DNA of 64,000 nucleotides from Mycobacterium sp. 1164966.3 (GCF_001665395.1 NZ_LZSG01000044.1:310001-374000); one strand, 5' to 3'; counted from the stretch's first letter, positions 17,614 to 26,921 are shown. Numbers and translations: made by a program. The notes: generated by a model from the sequence alone, not told the origin.

Positions 17614-18705
17614 TCATTGCTTGAGCGTGGTATGCGGACTCTGACCGTAGGTCTGCCGGTATAGCACCGCGAACCGGCCGGTGTGTGCGAAGCCCCAGCG
17701 CTGTGCGATCTCGGTAACGGTGACCTGAGACCGGTTGCCCGCCAACAAGTCTTGATGGGCGCAATGTAACCGGACTCGACGCACGTATTCGGTGGGCGTG
17801 GTGTCGAGCTGCTGGCGGAAGAGGTACTGCACCGCTCGCGGCGTGAGATGCACCGCGGCCGCAATGTCATTGACGCTCAAGTCGCCGGCAGCATGGCCGT
17901 GGATGTATGCCACCGCGTCTTTCAACGTTTCGGGCACCTCCGGGTCGCTCAGCAGATCCCGCTCTGCAGTCACAGTGGACGGGTAACACTCGAGCAGTGC
18001 GGTGGCCAGCAACGGGGCCGCTGCCGCCGCGAGCAGCGGTTGCCCGACGGTGTCCGGGGACGCGAACGTAGCTGTCACGTAGTCCAGCGCTCGATGCCAA
18101 CCGCGCACGGCGGCGCGGGAGCGTGGACGCCGCCCGGCGAACCGGATCTGCTGCGGCAATGGCGCCGGTCCCTCCGCGGCGACCCTGTGCAGCACATCCG
18201 CGGCGATGGTCACCACATCGAAGCGCGCGGTGTTGACGTGCAGCCCGCAGGGCATCCCGTGCGCGACCAGCACCGGGAAGTCGGGTGCCAGCGGCTTTTC
18301 CCCCGTCACGGTCAACGAACCCGCGCGAGGCTGGATCACGATGACCGATTCGTCCGCTGAAATCTCGCAGTCGATTCGAGCTTGAATGAGAACTTCGTCA
18401 ATGGTCATCGAGCGCGTTTCGCACCGCCGGTGCGTGACGGCCGCGCCCTTGCCGAGCCGGTTGATCCCCCAGCCCGGGGCATAGGCACCGGCAAAGAAGC
18501 GTCGCATGGCGTCCGGGTGGCTGGTCCGGAATTGCGCGTACCCGACCGCGGCGGGAACCTGTTGTTCGTCGGGGCAGCAATCCTGAGGACGGCGACTGGC
18601 CCTGCCGTCGCCATCCACCGTTTCGGGTAGCCATTCGGCTGCGCCGATGAGCACTTCGGGCGCTGGGTTCACGGTGAGGCGTGTCATGGTCTTTGCGATC
18701 GACAT
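17614..18705 (-). CDS. AraC-family transcriptional regulator
   Basis: The protein is 363 residues from ATG 18705 (MSIAKTMTRL). The AraC DNA-binding domain is in the last 100 residues: LSVNDIAAAVHLTPRAVQYLFRQQ as first helix-turn-helix (key ends LSVNDIA and LFRQQ) and VTEIAQRWGFAHTGRFAVLYRQTYGQSP as second. The N-terminal part resembles the AraC_binding_2 ligand/activation region found in mycobacteria. No effector can be named. The glycosyltransferase gene ends 16 bases upstream on the same strand. Confidence 0.85.
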   Translation of the reverse strand: MSIAKTMTRLTVNPAPEVLIGAAEWLPETVDGDGRASRRPQDCCPDEQQVPAAVGYAQFRTSHPDAMRRFFAGAYAPGWGINRLGKGAAVTHRRCETRSMTIDEVLIQARIDCEISADESVIVIQPRAGSLTVTGEKPLAPDFPVLVAHGMPCGLHVNTARFDVVTIAADVLHRVAAEGPAPLPQQIRFAGRRPRSRAAVRGWHRALDYVTATFASPDTVGQPLLAAAAAPLLATALLECYPSTVTAERDLLSDPEVPETLKDAVAYIHGHAAGDLSVNDIAAAVHLTPRAVQYLFRQQLDTTPTEYVRRVRLHCAHQDLLAGNRSQVTVTEIAQRWGFAHTGRFAVLYRQTYGQSPHTTLKQ

Positions 18706-18721
18706 CGGGGTTGCTACGAGC

Positions 18722-19918
18722 CTACACAGCAGTAACCACACCCACACCGTTGCCGGGTCGCACATACGGCGAAGTCAGTCGCCGATAGATTGTGAGCGAT
18801 TCCAGGGCCATCCGGTCCCAGGCGAAGCGGGAGGACGCGCGATTCCGGCCCGCGGCACCCATGCTCTGACACTGAAACTGCTGTGTGGGAAGGCTTCTCA
18901 GCGCACCGACCAATTCGGCGGGACGTTGCGCGGACAACACCAGCCCGGTCACGCCATGCACAACGATGTCACTGAGCGCACCGACGGGCAGCGCGACCAC
19001 CGCCAGTCCACTGGCCATGGCCTGCAACACCGTCGTCGCGCGCGCCGGCACACGCGGTGTGCAGGCAAGCACATCGGCGGATCGCAGCAACTTCGGCAAC
19101 TGGTCGCCGGTGACCGCTCCCTCGAAGTGGACCCGGTCGGCCACCCCCAGCCTTGCGGCGAGTTGTTCCAGATCGGTTCGGGCCTGGTCGTGACGGTCGC
19201 AGGTAGCGTCGGTTTCCGCGACAACCAGCTCGGTCGCGGGAATTCGGGACAGCGCGCGAATCGCTATGTCGAACCCGTTGCACGGCAACGGGTTCGGGGC
19301 AACATTCAGAACCCGGTGCAAATCGCCACGGGGAAGCGCCGCTCCGACCGGTGAATACCGATCGACGTCGACGCCCTCCACCAGAACCGACAACCGTGCC
19401 CGGCTGTGGCGCAACTTGGCCAGCGCGGCGACGTCGGCGTTGCTCTCACCGGTGACCCACGCTGCGTTGCGCGCCAATAGCGGCTCGATGCGTTCGCGCT
19501 CGGTGTCGTCGTCCGGCCAGTCGGGCGAGTCCGAACCCGATGTCCGCGACGTCGAGGCCAGGCCCCGGAAGGTCTGGACTACCGGTAGGCCACGCCGCCG
19601 TGCGGCCAGCTGGGCGGCCAGGCCGCCCAGCCAGCCGAACGCGTGCACGACATCGGGTTGGTTTGCCGACCACGTTCGCTCCAGGGTGGCCGCCCAGTCG
19701 CCGACGTAGGGCAGCAACTCGCGTTCCGCACAGGCCGTCTCCGGACCGACGGACAACGGGATGACTCGGTAATCGTGCTTGGCGCTCTTCCGGATCCGGC
19801 GCCGGCCTGGTTGCCGTAGGTAGGCAGTAATGTCTTGCCCTTGAGCCGCCAGTGCGGCAAAGAAATTCCCGAAATCCTCGCCAACCAGGTCGTCGCCGCT
19901 GACGATGGAGATCTTCAT
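18722..19918 (-). CDS. Family-4 type (GT-B) glycosyltransferase
   Basis: The protein is 398 residues. The ATG at 19918 has a perfect AGGAGG upstream, which decides it over the longer frame. The N-terminal half shows DVVHAFGWLGGLAAQL and FRGLAS; the C-terminal half has GVDVDRYSP, then FEGAVTGDQLPKLLRSADVL and an ATTVLQAMASGLAVVALPVGAL sugar-nucleotide site (E of the usual EX7E is replaced by a Thr-Val-Leu-Gln stretch). The donor and acceptor are unknown; cell-envelope glycan or glycolipid synthesis is likely. A SigF-type promoter lies 56 bases upstream. Confidence 0.85.
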   Translation of the reverse strand: MKISIVSGDDLVGEDFGNFFAALAAQGQDITAYLRQPGRRRIRKSAKHDYRVIPLSVGPETACAERELLPYVGDWAATLERTWSANQPDVVHAFGWLGGLAAQLAARRRGLPVVQTFRGLASTSRTSGSDSPDWPDDDTERERIEPLLARNAAWVTGESNADVAALAKLRHSRARLSVLVEGVDVDRYSPVGAALPRGDLHRVLNVAPNPLPCNGFDIAIRALSRIPATELVVAETDATCDRHDQARTDLEQLAARLGVADRVHFEGAVTGDQLPKLLRSADVLACTPRVPARATTVLQAMASGLAVVALPVGALSDIVVHGVTGLVLSAQRPAELVGALRSLPTQQFQCQSMGAAGRNRASSRFAWDRMALESLTIYRRLTSPYVRPGNGVGVVTAV

Positions 19919-19973
19919 CGACAACCTCCTTCGGCCCCTCGTCGGCACGCGCGGCGACGCTGCCGAGTCTGAT

Positions 19974-20000
19974 CTACCCGGCGGGCAGCAGCGACGAAAC
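19974..20000 (-). promoter_or_regulatory. SigF-type promoter for the GT-B glycosyltransferase
   Basis: On the minus strand GTTT (20000-19997), a 17-base spacer and GGGTAG (19979-19974) match the mycobacterial SigF pattern GTTT-N15-17-GGGTA. The gene start follows with a leader holding AGGAGG. Confidence 0.6.
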
Positions 20001-20109
20001 TGCAACCGCCCGGCACTTCGCATCCCGTATGGCAGCGTTTCGCTTGCTGGATACTGCACCAGGCGGTTTCAATCGCCACGCCGATGCCCAGCGGGTGGAA
20101 AATGATGGA

Positions 20110-20967
20110 ATGGCGGACGAAGCGCCTGGCTCCCCGGTCGAGCTGATAGCCCTGCTGGCGTCGGCGGGTGGTTTGGCGTCCTTGTCGATCGTCCTCGGTG
20201 ATCTGCCCAGGAAGTTCCCGGCTGCCATAGTCGTGCAACAACACCTCGGGGGGCGCTCCAGTGTGTTGCCCGGCATTCTGGGCGATCGCACACCGCATCG
20301 CGTGCAATGGGCGTCCGACGGACAGGCGGTCGAGCCAGGGCGCGTACTTGTCTGTCCTCCCGGGACGAACATGCAACTCGAGCCGGACGGCTCGTGCACC
20401 CTGCACCCGATTCAGGAGCACGGAGAGCGCCGCTTCGACGTGTTGATGACGTCGCTGGCCAGTTCGTATGGAGGGCGAGGTGTCGCCGTGGTGCTGTCGG
20501 GATCGGGCCGAGACGGCGCCGACGGCACGGTCGCGATGAAGGATGCCGGCGGGACCGTCATCGCGGAGAGCCCGGACACGGCCGAGTACCCGGATATGCC
20601 CAGGGCGGCGGCGAAAGCCGGCGCCCTGGTGCTACCCGTGCGCGAAATCGGCCGCATTCTGGTCGGCCTTGTCGGCGGGGCGCCGCTACCGGCGTCAGGT
20701 CGCGTGCCCGCTACCGGGATGCCGCCCGACAGCACCGACGACAGCCCGCGCTCCCGCGCGGAAGCCGCCCGGCTGCGTGCGGCCGAATTGCGGTGCAGAC
20801 GCGAGGAGCTGGCTGCCGGACTCGGCGCCACGGCGCAAACGGTGGCCGTCGCGCGACGCAGAGCCGAGGAATCGTCGTCCCGCGCGCGACAAGCCCGAAA
20901 AGCCGCCGAACTTGCCGCCGGCGGTCGCCACCGACTAGGCGGTGTCCAAAACCTCCATCAGCAGTAG
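20110..20967 (+). CDS. CheB-type methylesterase with coiled-coil tail
   Basis: The protein is 285 residues. The CheB catalytic domain (about 10-190) keeps the Ser in LLASAGGLASL, the His in VVQQHLGG and the Asp in SGSGRDGADG. The last 70 residues are charged and Ala/Arg-rich, likely a coiled coil. There is no receiver domain, so activity is not controlled by a standard CheA phosphorelay. No chemoreceptor is nearby. It converges on the CheR-PAS gene with a 33-base overlap. GTG 20095 is an alternative start. Confidence 0.85.
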   Translation: MADEAPGSPVELIALLASAGGLASLSIVLGDLPRKFPAAIVVQQHLGGRSSVLPGILGDRTPHRVQWASDGQAVEPGRVLVCPPGTNMQLEPDGSCTLHPIQEHGERRFDVLMTSLASSYGGRGVAVVLSGSGRDGADGTVAMKDAGGTVIAESPDTAEYPDMPRAAAKAGALVLPVREIGRILVGLVGGAPLPASGRVPATGMPPDSTDDSPRSRAEAARLRAAELRCRREELAAGLGATAQTVAVARRRAEESSSRARQARKAAELAAGGRHRLGGVQNLHQQ

Positions 20968-22788
20968 CCCGCCGGCGACGGTTCCATCGTCCGCGCGGAA
21001 CGAGGAGCACATGACCCGCACCCGGGCCGGACGGCCGCGCCGGTTGATCGCGTCGACGACGGTCTGGCTGGAAGTTTCCGGATCCACGAACGCGTTGCCG
21101 ATCAACGGCAACACCGTGTCCAGTGGCAAGCCGATATCCAGTGAGGTGAAGCTCTCCCCCGTCGCCTCGTCGGCCCGCAGTCCCCAGAGCTCTTCGCTGC
21201 CCCGGTTCCACACCGCCACCTTCATCTCCCGGTCCACCACGACCAAGCCCAGCCGGACCGAATTGACCAGCGAACCGAGGAAAGCCTTGGCGTGGTCCAA
21301 TTCCAGGCTGCGCTCGCGCAGTGTCTCGTTGATGGTGTGCAGTTCGTCGTTGGTGGACTGCAGCTCCTCGTTCATCGTCTCGAGTTCTTCATTGGTGGAC
21401 TGCAGCTCCTCGTTGGTGGTCTCGAGTTCCTCGACCGTGGACTGCAATTCCTCGTTGGTGGTCTCGAGTTCTTCGTTGGTGGACTGCAATTCCTCGTAGG
21501 CCGTCTCGAGCTGGCGATTGGTCTGTACCACCTTGTCGAGCAGCGCGCGCGTCGCGGTCACGTCGAAGAAGACGATCGAGACACCGAGGAGACCGTTATC
21601 GGCGTCGATCAGGGGATTGATGTGGATCTCCAACCACTCCGTCTCCGAGCCCGGTCGCTGCCATTTGACGTCCTGAATGCGCGCCGGACGCCGGTCCACC
21701 TTGGCCTGCTCCAGATACGCGCGCAGCTCCACCGGACGATAGGACACCTCGAGATCGCGCAGCAGGCGACCGATATCGCGAGCCGACAACCCGAAGGTGT
21801 TCTCCGCCTGCTGGTTGATCATTGCGACGGTGTCCTCGCCGGTTACCACGATCTGGGCCACCGGACTGGCGCGAAACGCCAAGTCCCGCATCGTGGTCAG
21901 CCCCGGGAGGTCGCCTTGGTGATCGTAGAGCGTGGCAGCGGGGTCGTATCGGTCAACACTGCCGGTGTGGGTTCCGACCGCCTTGCGGAAGATCCGGTTC
22001 TTCAGGTTGAGCGGCGTGAACCGGTCGCTGTGGCTCAACAACATCTCGGCGTGCCCGAGAAAGAGCGTGCCCTGGGGGGCAAGGGCAAAATGCAGGCGTC
22101 CCAGCACGTTTCGCTGGGTCTCGGCGTTCAGATACATCAGGGTGTTGCGGCACACCAGCAGGTCGACGCGAGAGATCGGCGCATCCTTGACCAAGTCGTT
22201 GCGGCCGAATATGACCGCACGGCGCAGGTCTTTGCGGAACACGTAGCGGCCATTGACCTGCTCGAAATAGCGTGTCAGCAGATCCGGCGGAACCGGCTCG
22301 ACCGCCCTGGCCTCATAGGACGCCGTGCGCGCCTCGGCGAGGGCATCCTCGTCGATATCCGTGGCATAGATCTTGACCCGCTGCCGGAACTCGTCGGGCC
22401 CCAGCGCCTCGGCCAATAGCATGGCCAGGGTGTAGGCCTCCTGCCCGGACGCGCATCCCGCACTCCATACTCGGATCGGATCGCTGGGAGCCCGCTCAGC
22501 CAGCAACCTTGGAATCACTTCGGCGCCGACGAACTCCCAAGCCTCCGGATCCCGGAAGAACGCGGTGACGTTGATGAGGATGGTGTTGAACAGCGCCGCG
22601 AATTCGTCTGAGCCGGCCTGCAGAGCATCTAAGTACGCCTCGAACGAGGAGTATCCGGCCTGGTCCATCCGGTGACGGACCCGACGCATCAGCGATGTGC
22701 GCTTATAGCCGGTGAAGTCGAAGCCGCGGGAATCTCGCATGTAGCGCAGTAGAGCCTCGAAGGCCTCGTCGGTGGTGGTGACGTCCAT
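20935..22788 (-). CDS. CheR methyltransferase fused to PAS domains by a long coiled coil
   Basis: The protein is 617 residues. The CheR region covers about 1-280 with the SAM site VWSAGCASGQEAYTLAMLLAE (key SAGCASGQE) and VDLLVCRNTLMYL. A PAS domain at about 300-415 is followed by a heptad coiled coil (about 424-485) made of EELQSTN/EELETTN units, then a second PAS at about 500-617. Such CheR-PAS proteins occur in many non-motile bacteria beside CheB and are thought to be sensory regulators rather than chemotaxis parts; targets are unknown. The upstream STAS-HATPase gene ends 54 bases before it on the same strand. Confidence 0.9.
   Translation of the reverse strand: MDVTTTDEAFEALLRYMRDSRGFDFTGYKRTSLMRRVRHRMDQAGYSSFEAYLDALQAGSDEFAALFNTILINVTAFFRDPEAWEFVGAEVIPRLLAERAPSDPIRVWSAGCASGQEAYTLAMLLAEALGPDEFRQRVKIYATDIDEDALAEARTASYEARAVEPVPPDLLTRYFEQVNGRYVFRKDLRRAVIFGRNDLVKDAPISRVDLLVCRNTLMYLNAETQRNVLGRLHFALAPQGTLFLGHAEMLLSHSDRFTPLNLKNRIFRKAVGTHTGSVDRYDPAATLYDHQGDLPGLTTMRDLAFRASPVAQIVVTGEDTVAMINQQAENTFGLSARDIGRLLRDLEVSYRPVELRAYLEQAKVDRRPARIQDVKWQRPGSETEWLEIHINPLIDADNGLLGVSIVFFDVTATRALLDKVVQTNRQLETAYEELQSTNEELETTNEELQSTVEELETTNEELQSTNEELETMNEELQSTNDELHTINETLRERSLELDHAKAFLGSLVNSVRLGLVVVDREMKVAVWNRGSEELWGLRADEATGESFTSLDIGLPLDTVLPLIGNAFVDPETSSQTVVDAINRRGRPARVRVMCSSFRADDGTVAGGLLLMEVLDTA
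21333..21515 (-). repeat. In-gene tandem repeat encoding heptad coiled coil
   Basis: A 21-base unit repeats about eight times, alternating between EELQSTN and EELETTN versions (42-base super-period). Copies are 80-95% alike at the DNA level. The regular heptads predict an uninterrupted signalling helix between the two PAS domains. Confidence 0.85.
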
Positions 22789-22842
22789 TGGAGGTCCTAT
22801 TCGAATAGCGCTTGCCGCGACATTTGAACACTACTCGTGAGG

Positions 22843-23607
22843 CTAGAACTCGTTCTCGCGACCGACCACCGCCCACACGGTCTTGCCCGACGACGTCGGG
22901 GTACTTCCCCATGCTCGGCACAGTGCGGCGACGATGGACAGGCCCGACACCATGTCGGCGCCGCGGGCTTCGTCTTCGTGCCGCGCGGCCGGCTGGCGGC
23001 TGGCGTCCTCTACCGCGATGGTGACAGTTTCCTGGTAGCTCTCGACGATCAATACCGGCTCACTGGCGGTGTGCGCCAACACGTTCTCGATGAAAACCGT
23101 CGCCACCGTGCCGGCAACCGAAATCAGCCGGGATTGGGCCCAGACGGTCAGCCAGGCGTCGATCAGCTCGCGGGCCTGCCGGACGCTCGACGGGACCGCC
23201 GGTAGCCGGGCCCGCGCCCGTCGGCGCGCGTGCACCGACATTTCGGCGACCGCGGCGAGTGCCAGCTCACGCGTGGCGTGTACCGGCACATATCGCGTCA
23301 CGCCCGCGTCTGCGATGGCCCGGCGAGAGCTCGAGCGTTCGCAGGCCAGCAATATCGGTACGTCGGGCCAGGTACTGACGTGCCAGCGGGCGCTGGTGAA
23401 CACCGACCACGCTGCCCGTGACGGCACCGAGAGCAGGGTGGCGTCGACAATCACCGCGCGCGGCTCGTCCAGTGCAGCTTTGATGACGGCGTCCCGCAGA
23501 CCCCGGTACGTGGAACCGTCCAGCACGCCGCTGACTATCAGGATCGATGTCTCGTGCCGGCGCTGGATATCGACCCGGATCGGCGGGCTGGTCTCAATCG
23601 CCGGCAT
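22843..23607 (-). CDS. STAS plus RsbW-like HATPase fusion protein
   Basis: The protein is 254 residues. The first 110 residues resemble a STAS domain (ILIVSGVLDGSTYRGLRDAVIKA, then VIVDATLLSVPSRAAWSVF). The second half is a GHKL ATPase of the RsbW type: ENVLAHT is the N-box and GLSIVAALCRAWG with GKTVWAVV is the ATP-lid end. Sigma-factor antagonist and kinase-like antisigma modules are thus joined in one chain. It starts 14 bases inside the CheB2 reading frame, so it is translationally coupled to it. Client sigma factor is unknown. Confidence 0.8.
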   Translation of the reverse strand: MPAIETSPPIRVDIQRRHETSILIVSGVLDGSTYRGLRDAVIKAALDEPRAVIVDATLLSVPSRAAWSVFTSARWHVSTWPDVPILLACERSSSRRAIADAGVTRYVPVHATRELALAAVAEMSVHARRRARARLPAVPSSVRQARELIDAWLTVWAQSRLISVAGTVATVFIENVLAHTASEPVLIVESYQETVTIAVEDASRQPAARHEDEARGADMVSGLSIVAALCRAWGSTPTSSGKTVWAVVGRENEF

Positions 23608-24613
23608 CGGTGGGACGTGGGCCGTGCGCGGAAAGCCGGTCGCTCAGCACGGCCAGCGCATGCTCGGTTTCCTCGGCCATGGCGCTGTAACGACGGCGCA
23701 GCAGACCGGGACCGACATTGTCAGCGAGTTGCCTGGCGAGCTTTGCCTTTTCTTGCAGGCTGCGCAGCGCTACCCACAATGCGCCCTCGACCTCGCGGTC
23801 CCGTGCGGTGAGCAGGGAGTCGGCTGTCCAGGCGTGGCCGACGTGACAGCGAAAGTGGCCCTCACCGATCGAAACAAGTGATCCGTTGCAATCCGGGCAG
23901 GTGTAACCCGAAGCAGGACCGAGCTTTTGGGTGTCGAAGTCGGTGGAGAAGCGGGATCTCATCGCGATGCGATTCTCCAATTCCATCGCAGCGTCAGGCT
24001 CCATGTCCACCTCCTGTGCTTCTCGTTGCGACAGCTCCTTGAGTACCGCGCCAATGTCGGCCGCGGCAATCTGGCGGTCTAGCATGCCGGCATTCTGGGC
24101 GTTGGTGGGCAGCGCTGGGAACAATGCATCTTCGGGCGACTGGCCAATGGTGACACCACCGCGCGAGCGGATCGCCTCCAGCCCCAGCACGCCGTCGTCG
24201 AGAACCCCGGACAGCAGCACCCCGACAGCCCGCGGCCCGAAACTCAATGCCACAGAACGAAACAACGCGTTGATCGCCGGCCGATGGCCGTTCTCGGTCG
24301 GCCCTTGCGACAGCACCACGCGATGGTCGTCGACCAGCAGATGGTAATCGGGCCTGGCGACGTAGATGCGGGCCGGCTCGAGCTTCGCGTCATGCTCGGC
24401 GCTGAGTGCGGGCAACGGCCCCTTACGGTCGAGGATGTGCGCCAGGATGCTGGGAGCACCCGCGGGAATGTGCAGAGTCACCAAGTACGCGTACGGCAGG
24501 TCCGGCGACAACCCGGCGACCAGATTCGACAGCGCTTCGACCCCGCCCGCCGAAGCGCCGATGGCCACCACTCCGCGAAGTTCATTTTGTCCGTTGGTCG
24601 CCGTGTTCACCAC
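23594..24613 (-). CDS. CheB-type methylesterase with C-terminal Cys-rich domain
   Basis: The protein is 339 residues from a GTG (two consecutive GTG codons). The CheB domain has GASAGGVEAL with catalytic Ser, TLHIPAG with His, and LSGVLDDGVLG where the Asp lies. After about residue 230 comes a small domain with CPDCNGSL and FRCHVGHAWT, a likely zinc ribbon, and a final helical segment. It lacks a receiver domain. The gene is first in the operon CheB2, STAS-HATPase, CheR-PAS. The next gene upstream (catalase) is divergent. Confidence 0.85.
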   Translation of the reverse strand: MVNTATNGQNELRGVVAIGASAGGVEALSNLVAGLSPDLPYAYLVTLHIPAGAPSILAHILDRKGPLPALSAEHDAKLEPARIYVARPDYHLLVDDHRVVLSQGPTENGHRPAINALFRSVALSFGPRAVGVLLSGVLDDGVLGLEAIRSRGGVTIGQSPEDALFPALPTNAQNAGMLDRQIAAADIGAVLKELSQREAQEVDMEPDAAMELENRIAMRSRFSTDFDTQKLGPASGYTCPDCNGSLVSIGEGHFRCHVGHAWTADSLLTARDREVEGALWVALRSLQEKAKLARQLADNVGPGLLRRRYSAMAEETEHALAVLSDRLSAHGPRPTDAGD

Positions 24614-24678
24614 ACCCTCGGTTACCCCGTTCCAGCTTAGGCAACCGCACGGTCACTGAATAGGGCGCGCGTGTTCCG

Positions 24679-24704
24679 GTTTGGCTCGGACGAATGGTGG
24701 CTAC
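24679..24704 (+). promoter_or_regulatory. SigF-like promoter for catalase
   Basis: GTTT at 24679-24682, a 16-base spacer and GGCTAC at 24699-24704, one mismatch from GGGTAC. It lies 65 bases before the katE-type start codon. Confidence 0.45.
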
Positions 24705-24769
24705 CCGAAGTGGTCGGACAACCGGCATGGCCAGACAACAAGCAGACAGACAACGTAAGGGGACGAGCC

Positions 24770-26878
24770 ATGGGCGCCGACCAGACTGACGACCCGAAGC
24801 AGCGGAATTTGGAGCCCTACCGGGTGCGGCGGGACACCGGATACCTCACCACGCAGCAAGGGGTTCGGGTCGACCACACCGATGATTCGCTGACGGTCGG
24901 CGAGCGGGGACCCACGCTGCTCGAGGATTTCCACGCTCGCGAGAAGATCACCCACTTCGACCACGAGCGCATCCCGGAGCGCGTGGTTCATGCGCGTGGT
25001 GCGGGCGCCTACGGTTTCTTCGAGCCGTACGACGACTGGCTGGCCGAATACACCGCGGCGAGATTCCTGACGACCTCGGGCACGCAGACTCCGGTGTTCG
25101 TTCGGTTTTCGACCGTCGCCGGATCGCGCGGCTCGGCCGACACCGTGCGCGACGTACGCGGGTTTGCGACCAAGTTCTACACCGAGCAAGGCAATTACGA
25201 CTTGGTGGGCAACAACTTTCCGGTTTTCTTCATCCAGGACGGCATTAAGTTTCCCGACTTCGTGCACGCGGTGAAGCCCGAGCCGCACAACGAGATTCCG
25301 CAGGCGCAGTCGGCGCACGACACGTTGTGGGACTTCGTCTCGCTGCAACCGGAGACGCTGCACGCGATCATGTGGCTGATGTCGGATCGCTCGTTACCTC
25401 GCAGCTACCGGATGATGCAGGGCTTCGGTGTCCATACCTTCCGGCTGGTAAACGACCGCGGCGAAGGCACTTTCGTGAAGTTCCATTGGAAGCCGCGGCT
25501 GGGAACGCATTCGCTGATCTGGGACGAGGTGCAGAAGATCGCCGGCAAGGACCCCGACTACAACCGGCGCGACCTGTGGGAGGCCATCGAGGCCGGCCAG
25601 TACCCGGAATGGGAGCTTGGCGTGCAGCTGGTGGCCGAAGCCGACGAGTTCAACTTCGACTTCGATCTGCTCGACGCGACGAAAATCATTCCCGAAGAAC
25701 AGGTACCGGTGCGGCCCGTCGGAAAGATGGTGCTGAACCGCAACCCGGACAACTTCTTCGCCGAAACCGAGCAGGTGGCGTTTCACACCGCGAACGTGGT
25801 TCCCGGCATCGACTTCACCAACGATCCACTGTTGCAGTTCCGCAACTTCTCCTACCTCGACACGCAGTTGATCCGGTTGGGCGGCCCCAACTTCGCGCAA
25901 TTGCCGGTCAACCGCCCGGTGGCCGAGGTGCGGAACAACCAGCAGGACGGCTACGGGCAGCATGCGATTCCGCAGGGACGGTCCAGCTACTTCAAGAACA
26001 CGATCGGCGGCGGCTGTCCGGCGCTGGCCGACGAGAACGTCTTCCGCCACTACACGCAGCGACTCGACGGCGAAACGATGCGCAAGCGCGCCAAGTCTTT
26101 CGAAAATCACTACAGCCAGGCGCGGATGTTCTGGAAGAGCATGACGGCGGTGGAGGCCGAACACATCGTTGCGGCCTTCGCGTTCGAACTCGGCAAGGTC
26201 GAGGTGCCCGACATCCGTAAGGCGGTCGTGGCACAACTCGTTCGCGTGGACCACGATCTGGCCACCCAGGTGGCCGCAAAGCTCGGGCTGCCCGAGCCAC
26301 CGGAGGAGTCGGTCGATGACTCGGTGCCCGCATCGCCGGCGTTGTCGCAGATCGCAGTCAGCGACACCATCGAGTCGCGCAAGATTGCCGTGCTGGCCGC
26401 TGATGGCGTCGATGTCGTTGGGGTGCAGCGGTTCAAGGAATTGATGGATCAGCGGGGCGCCATCGTCGAGGTGTTGGCGCCGGTTGCCGGTGGCAACTTG
26501 AGCGGCGGCTCAGGCGGCGAGCTGCCGGTAGACCGGGCATTCACGACGATGGCTTCGGTACTCTACGACGCGGTGGTGGTGGCGTGCGGTCCGCAATCGG
26601 TGGCTACCTTGGCCGGCGACGGCTACGCCATGCACTTCGTGACCGAGGCGTACAAGCACCTCAAGCCGATCGGCGCGTTCGGCGCCGGGATCGACCTCCT
26701 GCGCGAGGCGCACATCGATGCCCGCCTCGCCGATGACACCGAGGTGGTGAGCGACCAAGCCGTCGTCACGACGGGCGCAGCGGCCGACACCTTGCCGGAC
26801 CAGTTCGTCGACCGATTCGCCGCGGCCCTCGCCGAGCACCGCTGCTGGGAGCGGCGCACGGATCCGGTGCCGGCCTAA
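24770..26878 (+). CDS. katE: Large-subunit (clade 2, HPII-type) catalase
   Basis: The protein is 702 residues from ATG 24770 with AAGGGG upstream. The haem-catalase core (about 50-530) keeps the distal His in RVVHARGAGAYG, Asn in LVGNNFPVFFIQD and the proximal Tyr in RNFSYLDTQLIRLGGPNF. A linker and a flavodoxin/DJ-1-like domain (about 560-700, VAVLAADGVDVV start) identify the large-subunit HPII type. It converts peroxide to water and oxygen in the cytoplasm. A SigF-like promoter and general-stress neighbours suggest stationary-phase control. Confidence 0.93.
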   Translation: MGADQTDDPKQRNLEPYRVRRDTGYLTTQQGVRVDHTDDSLTVGERGPTLLEDFHAREKITHFDHERIPERVVHARGAGAYGFFEPYDDWLAEYTAARFLTTSGTQTPVFVRFSTVAGSRGSADTVRDVRGFATKFYTEQGNYDLVGNNFPVFFIQDGIKFPDFVHAVKPEPHNEIPQAQSAHDTLWDFVSLQPETLHAIMWLMSDRSLPRSYRMMQGFGVHTFRLVNDRGEGTFVKFHWKPRLGTHSLIWDEVQKIAGKDPDYNRRDLWEAIEAGQYPEWELGVQLVAEADEFNFDFDLLDATKIIPEEQVPVRPVGKMVLNRNPDNFFAETEQVAFHTANVVPGIDFTNDPLLQFRNFSYLDTQLIRLGGPNFAQLPVNRPVAEVRNNQQDGYGQHAIPQGRSSYFKNTIGGGCPALADENVFRHYTQRLDGETMRKRAKSFENHYSQARMFWKSMTAVEAEHIVAAFAFELGKVEVPDIRKAVVAQLVRVDHDLATQVAAKLGLPEPPEESVDDSVPASPALSQIAVSDTIESRKIAVLAADGVDVVGVQRFKELMDQRGAIVEVLAPVAGGNLSGGSGGELPVDRAFTTMASVLYDAVVVACGPQSVATLAGDGYAMHFVTEAYKHLKPIGAFGAGIDLLREAHIDARLADDTEVVSDQAVVTTGAAADTLPDQFVDRFAAALAEHRCWERRTDPVPA

Positions 26879-26895
26879 GAGTTGCCGCATCGCGG

Positions 26896-26921
26896 GTTTG
26901 ACCCCCTCCGGGCCCGGGCAC
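26896..26921 (+). promoter_or_regulatory. SigF-like promoter for the small basic protein
   Basis: GTTT at 26896-26899, a 16-base spacer and GGGCAC at 26916-26921, one mismatch from GGGTAC. The gene starts at 26955 after AGGAGG. Confidence 0.4.

Noticed and set aside
22842..22857. Near-match to a KstR operator (TAGAAC-TC-GTTCTC)
   Set aside because: It lies in the final codons of the STAS-HATPase gene, has a mismatch at the last position, and no cholesterol gene is near.
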